This document shows positions 50,537-61,611 of a DNA stretch of 64,000 bases, one piece after another. Under the pieces are notes generated by a model. That model was not told the DNA's origin and did no database searches. It worked only from the letters and a program-made list of their open reading frames with translations. Location of the stretch: NCBI GenBank assembly GCA_015499995.1, contig JADNRV010000006.1, positions 434,001-498,000 on the forward strand. The letters are read 5' to 3'. The stretch's first letter is position 1, and every line of letters begins with the position of its first letter. The translations under genes were made by a program, and so were the position numbers. The stretch is from Flammula alnicola (Eukaryota > Basidiomycota > Agaricomycetes > Agaricales > Strophariaceae).

Positions 50537-53500
50537 TCACAGACTAGCTCCCAGTGCACTCGCCCGCTCTAGCAACCCATGGACCCTCCGGCTCAGGCGC
50601 TCTCCCTCTAGCTTCCTCTCCAACACCTGTTGCGAAGGCATCTTCTTCCTCGGCATCCAAACCTTTCCACCTTTTGCCTCAACTCTCCTCGCATTCAAAG
50701 CAGACAAATCGACCACACGGGGTGCAGAAGAGTACTGCATCACATCGCGATAAAGCTTCTTGGTTTCCGTGGACAACGAGAACAATGTCGGCGGTGTAGG
50801 CGGTTCGTCTGAATCGGACTCCTCCGTATCCGAGTTCCCAGAAGGCACGAGCGCGGGCGTTTGCGTTCGTGCAGAAGGTTGGATAAGAGGAGGAAGAGCC
50901 TCGATTTCTCGGAGGAGGTCGTGGCCTTTCAGGTACGAATTTTCCGTTCGAAGGAAACGTACAGTTCCGCGCAGAGCCTCGATCTACGACAGTCAAAACC
51001 AGTCAAAAAGATGAAGATCAACAAACGCACCTGTTCTAGAAGATGAGAGGTCTCCAAACTTCCTTCGACCGGTACATTCTCAGGTTCAGGAGGTTGTGGG
51101 CCAGACGCTAAATCACCTCTCAGCACCAAGCGACACACAAACAGCAAAAATAAGCACGTACTCTGACGATCCTGACCAGCTGTCAAAGTCTTTAACTTGG
51201 CATTATCCTGCTCCAGCGTGTCCAAATCGGCCTGCAACTGCTCCATGGCCTCCTCGTACGCTCGCTCCTGCTTCCTCGCCTTGGCAAGCTCGTTCTCGAG
51301 CTCCACGATCGCATCAGCTTGCTTCTTGACGGCTTCGAGACGACGCTCCATGAGCTCGATCTTAACTGTCGATTCTTGGATCGTTTGGTCTTTGGTCCGG
51401 AGACTGCGGGCGAGAGCTTGAATCTCATCGCTCAAAGACGCGATTTTTCTCTCCGCTTCGACGTTAACGGCCAGCGCAGCCTTGATCTCTGCGATGCGTG
51501 CTACCCAGGGAGCAGTGCCAGTGACTAAATCCATGTCAGTATACATCCGAGGACGGAAAATAAAAAGTTAAATAAGCTCACTCTTGAGGACATTCTCCGG
51601 CTCAGATACGGGCTGGACGAGCTTGCTGCTTTCTTCGATGAGATGCGTGACAACGTCACCAATGGCATCCCACGGCGATGCACCAGGCTTCAAGTCTTTG
51701 GCTACAGTAGACGTGGCAGATTGTTTGACGACTCCAAGGATAGTCGTCAGTTGGAAAGACGACTTTGAGGAGCGCACGTCCCGCAGATGGGGCATAATTT
51801 GTTGCGCAAGCTGGATAAAATGAGAGGGTATGAGTGGTGTACCAAAGTAAAATGAGAGTCAAAGGCGCACCGAAATTCCAAAGTTGACTAGTTCGGCAAC
51901 GTAATTGCTGAGCGCCTTCATCTGAGGAATGAGGTGTGGCTTAACAGCTGCAGAGTCCTGCGCCAAGTCTTCAAGTCGCTTGATCATTTTTCTAAGTAAA
52001 AAAAATCAGCATGTATTGCACATTGCAAAGCCAGATATACAAGTCCTGACCTTGAGAGCGATTTGGCACTCTTGCATCTCGTCAAGAATACACCGAGCGG
52101 ATCAAACAGCTCTTGGTCAATATCATATCCACCCATATCAAGTTGAGTATCTGTGGCGGACAGAACATCAACACCTATCCTTCGCTTGCACAGAGCCACA
52201 GTAAAAAGACATACCTTCTTCTTTGATGGTAGCAGCCACCGACGTCCTCGCCAGACTGATCGACGCGGCAAACATGTCCAGATCATGATCGAAAGCAGTA
52301 ACGTATCCCAACTCTCGTTCCGCCAGGTCCGTATCAAACCCATCAAAGTAAGTCTCCGCGAGATGGTCGAACTGTGCTTGTATCCTAAACGGAAGAAATT
52401 TCAGATAAGCGGAAGCGGACAATCACAGTTGATACCAGCAAACACTAACTTGACAATATCACTAACACATTCCATATCCCTAAACTCGTCCCTGCGCAGA
52501 AGGTCGATATGCATATCGATCCGTTTCTCAAGCGGTGCGATCTCCGGGTACAGACGGCCGATGTTGAGGAACGTCTCTACATCACATCGCCTAAGGACCG
52601 CCGCAAAGCGTTTGCACAGCGTCGAAAGGCCAGAAATCCGACTACGCATCTGTCAACGGCGGAAAATCATAAGCAGCTAAAGAGAGGAAATATGATGAAT
52701 TCGCACCTCACAGACACCGACGAGGACTTCAGACACGTCGCCGTTGAGAGCCTCGGGCAGGTTGTGGATCTGCGCCACGACGTTGTTGATCAAATCCGAT
52801 TTATGGGCCATGCGTCGGAAGAAGAGGTAGCAGCTCGTGGCGTCGCTGTCTGACTCCACGTAGAGCTGTGGCAAGTATGGCTGTGAAATCATAGTATTTA
52901 GCAAAATTCTTGATGCAGAAGTATATATATGAACCCACCTGGACGATACCGAGCAGCTCTCTGCACTCCTTCGCCTCTATACTCTTAACCTCAAGGTCGA
53001 TCGTCCGTGCCTGGTTCTTCTGTGCGGAGGATTGCAGCTTCAAGTTGAGAGACATCACATTAGCCGCCTGGGACGCAGCCGACGCGGACTCGGATTGGGC
53101 GGTTTGGGTTTGTGTGCGCAGTTGGTCGAGTTCACTATTTGAATGTAAGATACCATTCCAGCAGTCGCTAGAGACATCTCAGAGAGGGGAACGTACATCT
53201 GGAGTTGAATGACGAGCTCTCGGAACTGTTGGATCGTGTTCTCATAATCGAGACAAGTTTCTTCCAGATCCCCAATTTTGCGGAGATGTTCGCGGAGCTG
53301 TGTATCCTTGCCCTCTATTATCGTACAAATTGAAATTCAGGAATAAGAAGGCGCAAGACATCAATGAGCAATGCAGACGCACCGAGATCTTCATGAAGTT
53401 GCTTCTCCGTCTCCATATGATTCTCCTCGAGCTCGTCGGAGAGTTCTTTAAGGGCTTCCAAGTCCTCGATGGTGATCCGCATTTCCTCTATTTTCTATGG

Positions 53501-55338
53501 GCATTTAGAACTCGAAGTTAGAAAACGAGGCCGCGACGCGACGGTACACTGTAAGTGTTAATAAAGGACTTACCTCGCCCAGCATAAGATTACGCTCCGT
53601 CAATCTCACAAGCATGTCCTCAGCAGTCAAGGCATCGTCTAATTGGAGCTTGAGGTCTTCGATCTGAATTTCGGCATTGGCGAGCTTGATGAGTGTTTCG
53701 TCGTAGGATACTATAGTTCCGGAACAGAACAGTCGTCAGTGTCATTGCAGTATAAATGACAAAGGATCAGTAACCGACCTTGCAAACCTTCGATTCCAGA
53801 AACGTCTTTTTCCATCTCGGATATCCGTCGTCGTTGTTCTTGGTCGGATTCTTGTGTTATGTCGCGTAGTCTGTCATGTTTTCGAAATGGTGAATATCAA
53901 GAAGAATTAGAATAAGAAATGAACCTACTTGATAAGGGCTTCCTTTAGGCGCTCGTTTTGTTTTTCAAGTTGGATGTAGGCCAATGAATCCTTTGCAACA
54001 GGATTCTCACTAATTTCGCGTCCCTCTACAAAAATGAAGGACTGAATACCAGGTTCGCCAACGAGGTCAATCGAAAAGGCGTACCTTCTTTCAAAACATC
54101 GACTTCCACCTCTAGAATAGCCAACTTCTCCTTCACATCCTCCAGCTCCGCCTCCGCAAGTTCTGCCCTCTCCTCAGCGACCTCTTTATCTAACATGACC
54201 ATCTCCAGCTGCTCCTGAGCATCAATAACACGAGTTTCGGCTAATTGCGACAGCTGCTGCGCGTCTGCAAGCTCGCGACGCGTGGCGATTAGGTCAGTCT
54301 GCAGGGAGCTCAGTTTGGCTTGGAGCTTGGGCCTGAGAGCGACGAAGGATTCGGCTTCGGATAGACGCGTCTCCAGCTCGCGGACGTGTCGCGAGTCGTC
54401 GGCACGTTTGGCTTCTAGGACGCGGATTTTGGCTCGCAGTTCTTGGAGTTCTGTGTCGTCATGTGGGGGAGCTGGAGCCGAAACTGGGGCTGGGGTAGGC
54501 TAAGATAGTCATAGTCAGACAGCGTATTCCGTCAATTTAAAAAGTTCGTACGGGTGGTGGAGGAGAAGATAGACGTGATGGCGGGCGAGGACTGTGTTGT
54601 TGGGTAGCAGACTGCAATGGTGGTTGACTCAGGGGAGATGAAGTCCGTTTAACGCCAAAGGCATTTGAAGACATGGACTGCGACATGGACTGTATTTTGA
54701 TGGGCGATGTTGTTCCATTGCGAATTATGGATGTTGGAGAGACAGGAGTGTCTTGCGAGGGAGATTGGCGGGCAACGAAAGATTTACGCGGTTGTAGTGA
54801 GGTTGAGGGTTTTGTAGGAGATGGAGGCCCACGAATAGAGACAGAACGCGCAAGGGATGGCGGGGCAACTGATGTAGTTGATGGTTTTGCGGGGCTTGCG
54901 GATCGTGTCGATGCATTCGATGCATTGGAGGACGGTGGGCCTTTGATGGAATTGGCGCGCAACAGTCCGCTCGTACTGGGCGTGCGTTGGTGGCCGATAG
55001 AGGGGCGGGCTGTAATTGGAGGTCTCTGATATACAGTAGCGACAGTAAGTATGGATGCGACATAATAAATAGATACACACGGTGGGTGCCGCGTCCAGCT
55101 CTGAGCCATGCGCAGTCCTAATCTGACTTGGCCTCACGAAAACGCCATAGCCCATCTCGCAAGTGAAGTAAGCGATTCCGTCGACAGACCCATCGTTCTT
55201 CCCATTCTTCTCATAGAGCTCGATACCGACCCACTTCCCAGAGGTCATGAAGGAAGTAGGACCTTTGAACCTCACGACGCCGCGTCCTTGAGGGATGGTT
55301 ACGATAGACCCAAGGGGTGGATCCATAACGTTGGACAT
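50537..55338 (-). CDS. Dynactin large subunit p150/Glued
   Basis: Microtubule-binding arm of dynactin, which links dynein to cargo and microtubules. The start MSNVMDPPLGSIVTIPQGRG at 55338 opens a CAP-Gly domain with TSGKWVGIELYEKNGKNDGS (GKNDG is the tubulin-tail-binding loop) and MGYGVFVRPSQIRT. A Ser/Pro-rich linker of about 190 residues follows. After it come long coiled coils (ELQELRAKIRVLEAKRADDS, RELADAQQLSQLAETRVIDA) interrupted by many short introns, and a central and C-terminal helical region (DLEVKSIEAKECRELLGIVQ, HNLPEALNGDVSEVLVGVCE). The last exon has SDTEESDSDEPPTPPTLFSL and ends at 50537. Length and domain order match fungal NIP100/ro-3 proteins. Not every small exon was checked for frame. 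Confidence 0.9.
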
Positions 55339-55747
55339 GATTATGGAGCCAATCTAAGCAAGGAATTGAATCCTTGATATTAGTCTGTACCTAGCGGCGC
55401 GGAATAGCGATTATAGAGAAAGCAAGGCCATGAAAGTCGTGTTGTTGACAGAGCGGAACGGACGAAGGTTGGGAAGCGTGACAAGCCCAAACGGAGCATG
55501 AAGGCTGCACGCGGCCCTGCGCATCCGTAATCCATTTCTTTCCTCGACGTCCTCTTGGACTTGCGTTGGGCAGGCTAATTGTTTCCTCTCTATCACCATT
55601 GTTCCCATTGGAACGTCGTATTCGCTGGTACGCATCACAACTCAGTTGCACAAGACCTTGTCTGATCAGCCAACAGTGCTAAAGCACATTCAAGTCGAAA
55701 ACTTCGGCTCAAGTTCGCGAGGAAGGAATCATTGAATCGGCTTCAAC
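55339..55747. promoter_or_regulatory. Shared upstream region of dynactin and raptor genes
   Basis: About 410 bases between divergent start codons at 55338 (-) and 55748 (+). Two overlapping minus-strand frames here have no motif and are treated as chance. Specific regulatory sites are not claimed. Confidence 0.5.
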
Positions 55748-58700
55748 ATGAATACGACCCAACCACAAGTGCCGACTCGGAGTAATGGTCCTAAATTTGC
55801 TACAGGTCAGTCGTCATCCATGTCGCCTGCAATGCTTGACTATATATCGGCACAGGTGCTGGAAATTGGCCTCGTGTAAAGGGCGCTGACGGACGAACAC
55901 AGAGCTCAGACTCGGATACCGAACGGGAATACCGCTCCACTTCACGATCAGACCCATCCTCGCAGTCGCAGACGCGTAATTCTCGAGGTCCGAACGGCCA
56001 CCGCAGCCCAGAGGGCCGAATCAGCGCTTCGATAGAGACAACTCCCGAGCCCGCCCCTCCTGTTCCGTACTGGTCAGCCAAACGCCACCTTACGTGCGGC
56101 AACCCGACTCCAGGCCCTCCATGGTCCTCAAAAAATATTGCGTGGCGCGGCTCAGCCCCAGGGAAAGTCAAGACCGCGACCGCAGCGTTGGTTATTTGCC
56201 TCAACATCGACGTCGACCCACCTGATGTCGTCAAGACGAATCCATGTGCAGTTCTGGAATGTTGGGTAGATCCACATACAATGCCATCTCATAAAGCGTT
56301 GGAAGCGATAGGATCCAATCTTCAGCATCAATTCGAAGGCCTTAGCCTCAAGATTCCTTATAAACCTATCCTGGACCCGTCGCTGGAGGATCTTCGGCGC
56401 TTCTGTCAGACATTGCGTAAGACAGCAAAGGACGACGCAATCCTCTTCTACTACAATGGTCATGGCGTTCCTAAACCCACTGCCAGCGGAGAGCTGTGGT
56501 GCTTCAACCGGAATTACACCCAGTACATTCCGGTTTCCCTGCAGGAAGTTCAAAGCTGGCTAGGATCCCCAGGGGTGTACATTTGGGACTGCTCTGCAGC
56601 CGGCCATCTTTTGCACAACTTCAACATATATGCAGAGCGGCGAGATCACGAGGTTAACATGTTACACGGCGGTTACGCAGAAGGCACCCAACCGATGATG
56701 AACTCTCTTCAACTCGCTGCTTGTGGCGCCAACGAACATCTTCCATCATGTCCAGAGCTCCCAGCCGATATCTTTACATCTTGCTTGACATCTCCCATCG
56801 ACATTGCATTACGATATTTCATAATGAATCATCAACTACCCAACAATATCACGACAGATATGGTCATGCAACTACCCGGCGACCTCAAGGATCGACGCAC
56901 CCCTCTCGGAGAACTCAACTGGATTTTTACTGCAATCACTGATACGATTGCTTGGACAACATTTTCACGAGAAACTTTTACACGACTTTATCGATGTGAC
57001 CTCCTTATCGCCTCACTCTTCCGAAACTTCCTCCTCGCCGAACGAATAATGAAAAACTACCATTGCACACCACACACATACCCTCCTCTTCCAGCCACCA
57101 ACACGCATCCACTCTGGGCTACTTGGGATTTAGCAGTGGACACATGTTTACGTCAATTACCCGATCTTCTCGCAAAATCCATTAATCCAGGCGCTGGTGC
57201 TGGCAATGCGATAGCCAACATCGGGACTACTCCGGGGCGTATTGGGTCGACAAATCGACAGGACCCCAATATAGGCACGACAAAGCTGCCGGGGGACAAG
57301 CCTTATGTCTATGTTCCCAGCCGCTTTTTCGCCGACCAGCTCACTGCGTTCGAAGTGTGGATATCGAGAGGTGGGTCCGCTTTAACGAAGAAGGGACCGC
57401 TTTCGCTGCCTCAGCAGCCTGCGGATAACTATAATGGGCAGCCAGAGACGAATTGTGTCTCTAACGAGCTCGACCCTTCGTCAGAGCGACATCTCGTTCC
57501 ACGGAAACCACCCGATCAGCTTCCGATTGTGCTGCAGGTCCTCCTTTCCCAACCCCATCGGCTCCGTGCACTCATCCTCCTGTCCCAATTCGTCGATTTA
57601 GGCCCATGGGCCGTGCACCTGGTATTGACCATCGGAATCTTCCCGTATATCTCCAAATTGCTACAAGCTGCCGGCCAAGACCTGCGCCCTGTCCTGATCT
57701 TCATCTGGGCACGGATCCTCGCCGTAGACTCGTCCGTGCAGACGGACCTGTACAATTCGCAAGGCTACAGATATTTCTCGAACGTCCTCGGACTCAAGAA
57801 CGAGGATGCGCTGCCTAACAGCTCTGAGCATAAAGCCATGTGTTCGTTCATTCTAGCCTCAATATGCAGGGACTTCCCACACGGGCAGGCGGCGTGCTGG
57901 GCAGAGCGGGTGTTCGACAATTGTTATGACCGACTGGAAGAGCCTGATTTCCTCCTCCGACAATGGACGGCGCTGTGTATCGCCCAAATGTGGGACGCTA
58001 ATGATGAGATTAAGGTGTATGGTGTTGACCGCGGCACTCAGGATAAATTGATTTCGATGCTGTCGGACGACTCTGCGGAGGTTAGGTCGGCGGCGCTTTA
58101 TGCTCTGGGTACTTTCATGGGCGCCAGTGGCTCTGCGGATCCAAATAAGCAAGGCGGAGGAGGGACAGGAACGATGTATCAGCTGGAAGAGCGGGTGCAT
58201 TTTAGGATGGAGGTGGCCGTGGCTACCGGTGCGACTCTCGCTATCAAGGAGGATGCGAGCCCGATGTGCCGGAAGGAGCTGCTGGTGGTCATCAGCTGCT
58301 TGGTCAAGGAATGGAGAGGGTATTTCGTCGTCTGTGCGTGGTTGTATTGGGAGGAGGATCGGAGATGGCGCTCTGGGTCGTTGGGCCACCACAATCCGGC
58401 CTCATCACACTTCCACGACGACGATATCACCAACCAGGCGGTGGCCGAGTGGCTTGAGGGCTTTGGCGAGGACGATGCCCTGAGAGAGGAAAATCGGGTG
58501 CTGCTTTCGTCCTTTTCACTATTTTTGTTTTGCTTTTAGACCTCTCTGTGGACCCGTACCAGGAGGTGGCAACGAACGCTCAAACAATAGTTGACTATAT
58601 CATGGCGTTGCTCCTGGAATCCCCCTTCACTCGACTGGAATCAACTTCTCTTCACAGTCCGCCTACCGCACCTTTAGAAAAGCGTGGGTCGCCCCAGTTA

Positions 58701-60980
58701 AGCGGATCCAGAACTCGTGTAGCTTCCCTCCAGTCTTCCCCTCCTTTCTCTCATATTCCTCCGCCTTCTCCTGGCGGCGATCGACCAGGCATTTCTCGCA
58801 ATGACAGCATGGCTAGCACACTAGCTGGCAGCGTTTCCAACACCCTCAAGCGCACGTCCTCCTTCGCCAATGCCCTGAAAGTCCTAACAGGCGGCATCGC
58901 TTTCCCCTCCTCCGAAGATGGGCGTGCGTCGCCTAGCCTGGCTCACACTATATTGCCAAGTCAACTGCGTCATGAGCGCCAGCAGGAAGCAGTAGACGCC
59001 TCGCGTCCTCCTTCTCCTAATATGAACGTCGCGCAGTATGCCTCTCCTTATTCATACCCACCCTCTCTCAAAGATAACAATTCTGATCGTGGCGGCCCCC
59101 CGTCTCCTAGCTCGAGTAACTACGATACCCAAGCTCAACCTTCCATGGACTTCCTTCCTTGCGATGTCATGGAGGCCCTCATGGAAGAAGACATGGAGCG
59201 TCTTCGTGCTCGACGAAAAGCGGGGCTGCATTCGCGCCGAAGCCATTCTGCCGGTAGTGGCTCATTGCCCAGTCCAAGTAACAGCACCTTCTCTATGGAC
59301 TCTACTAGCAGCAGTGTCATTCTTGGGCTTGGCACCGGCTCTGGTATCCGCGATGTCCTTCCGCTGAAGAGCACTTTCTATGATTGGTGTGCGGAATATT
59401 TCAAAGAACCGCAGATGAGGGTATGTCGCGAAGTCATTAATTGCTTGACATGCATCTTAATCGACGAGTTATTATAGCAAGCAGAAGCCGACGAACCAGG
59501 AAGTGTTCAGTATAACTACCAAGTTTGGAGGCAGTTGCGCAACGATCAGGTCATCAAGGAGACTGAAGCGCAAGCTCCGTTAGCAGGTTTGTCCTTTCTT
59601 ATTACATCGAACGATTTCCTATTGACGCCTGCTTGAAGAAAATGGACGGTGGGATCGTCCAGTGGCGACTGTATCGATTGCCGGTCATCCGTTGACAATG
59701 GCATTTCATTCGTACGATAAGCATCTTGTAATCGCTAATGAGAACGACATGATCAGGTATGGAGATCTGCCTGGATGTTCGTCGTGTTTACTAACCTAGC
59801 ATCAGTGTTTTCGATTGGAATCTTCGCAAGCGCCTCAACCATTTCTGCAATGGTAATCCGAAGGGCACGAGCATTACTGCACTCGAGATCATCAACCAAG
59901 ACGTCGGTGGGATCATCTTGACAGGGTCTGGTGAGTTCCAACGGTGTTTCATTTTTCCTGTTTGTAATCTTATTTTCAACTCAGCGGACGGCATTGTTCG
60001 ACTCTATCGTAATTACGATCCAACCATAGAGCAAGGGCCGCTCCAGATGGTCAGCGCCTTCCGAGGCCTCAATGAAATTGTACAATCACGGCAAGGAAGT
60101 GGCCTTGTGATGGATTGGAAACAGTCCGCTGGCACACTTCTTATCGGAGGCGATTCCCGTGTTATCAAGGTCTGGGAGCTCAGACAGAGACCCAGGGTCT
60201 GGTATGTGTCTTTACCTCTTTTCAGTATTTTTAGCTCAAATAATTCCAGGACTTATTGACGAACTCGGAGAGCCCTGTAACAGCCATCGCGTCGGATACA
60301 GGATCCTCGCAGACTTTCCTGGCCAGTTTCGCTGATGGAGTGGTTAAAGTATTTGATCGTCGATTGGAAGACGATGACGCCATCGTCCGAACTTATGCTG
60401 ACCATTCCTCGTGGGTACAAAACGTTCGCTGGCATCCGACTTTGAGTGGACAGTTCCTCTCTGCAGGGTAATTCTAAATCTCTATGCAAGTGTATGGCGG
60501 CACTCATTGTATAACTTAGAGTCGATGGTCAAGTAAGTTGTTTGACCTCCGAGGCGCTGACTATGCAACTAAGACATGGAATGTCCATCAGCATGGACTG
60601 TCTGCTTTCGATGTGCATCCGATCTCTGGTGTATTCGCTGCGTAAGGCGTACCTTTCTTTCTATCGTCATTTATTCTGACGACCTTTTCAGTAACTCGGC
60701 CATTTCTCCTGTCTACTGGAGGTCTCAGCGCATCCTCGTACATTCCCTCACGAAAAATGCAACTCTGTCCTCGTTCAATATATCCACTGGGCTAAGTACG
60801 CCACCGGTTCGTGGACTACCCTCTCCCTTTATACCACGGTCAAGCTCCTTTGCCTTCCATCCTACCCAAATGCTCTTCGCTACAGGTGGTCCTGATGGAT
60901 GTGGTGAGCTTTCTTTTCCTCTTCGGTCAGAAATGTCTAATGATATCGCAGTGAGAATTATGGGCTGTGGACTCGCCTAA
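55748..60980 (+). CDS. Raptor (TORC1 subunit, KOG1/Mip1)
   Basis: Scaffold of TOR complex 1 that presents substrates to the TOR kinase. Exon 1 (MNTTQPQVPTRSNGPKFAT) splices into a disordered Ser-rich region, then KRHLTCGNPTPGPPW and the caspase-like raptor N-terminal domain (LVICLNIDVDPPDVVKTNPC, ILFYYNGHGVPKPTASGELW, YIWDCSAAGHLLHNF). HEAT repeats follow (LFPAN-free helices such as SAALYALGTFMGASGSADPN). Next are a Ser/Pro-rich linker and seven WD40-type repeats, among them TVSIAGHPLTMAFHSYDKHL, ADGIVRLYRNYDP, VIKVWELRQRPR and VKVFDRRLEDDDAIVRTYAD. It ends VRIMGCGLA at 60980. Three places need one extra base to stay in frame: TTTT at 58513-58516, GG at 60201-60202 and AA at 60535-60536. For an essential gene these are more likely assembly indels than decay. 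Confidence 0.92.
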
Positions 60981-61611
60981 AACACCAATAAAGTCTATAT
61001 GCTGATCATAAGACGAACTATATCCCTCTTCGATGCTTTTTAACAAATATTAGCAACACCTGTAATCTTACCGTCCCATGTTCTTTTCTTGTAATACGAT
61101 TTCGGCAGTGCTTTTCTCCATCCTGCATATAGAAGGTCTTTCAAGTTGCGAGGGTTCACTAAGTTCACTTACTCACGTATATTGAAGTATATCCTCTCAT
61201 GTCATACGTACTATCCTGGACGCTACTTTTATTATTATTAAACTACATCATAGCTGTTGACTCGAAGGTCGAGTCGACCTTGGATCTGAAGCTTGAAGCC
61301 CTGTTGAGGCTCGAGGCGCGGAAAAAAGAGGTCCAGGTCCCATAATCGAAAGTTTGGAAACCTCATAAGATGATACAATCGTCATGCCATTTTATGATTT
61401 CACCCAATTTCTTATTCAAAAATCCAACACTTCCAAGTTCAATTATCTGCCTCAATAGAACACGAAGAAAAAAAACAGTTCAATTATATAGCTCGTTTAC
61501 TAGGTAGGGTTTGGTGGAAGTATTTATAAGTAGTTACAGTGATCAATAATAAATTTACTTGATATCTGCCCCGCCATGCTTTCCAGTCTACACGTCCATG
61601 AATGTCAAAGG
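60981..61611. other. Convergent spacer
   Basis: AT-rich region between the 3' ends of raptor and the NACHT gene. Nothing supported. Confidence 0.4.

Noticed and set aside
54673..55029. 118 codon plus-strand frame opposite dynactin
   Set aside because: Glycine/valine-rich shadow of the Ser/Pro-rich linker of p150.
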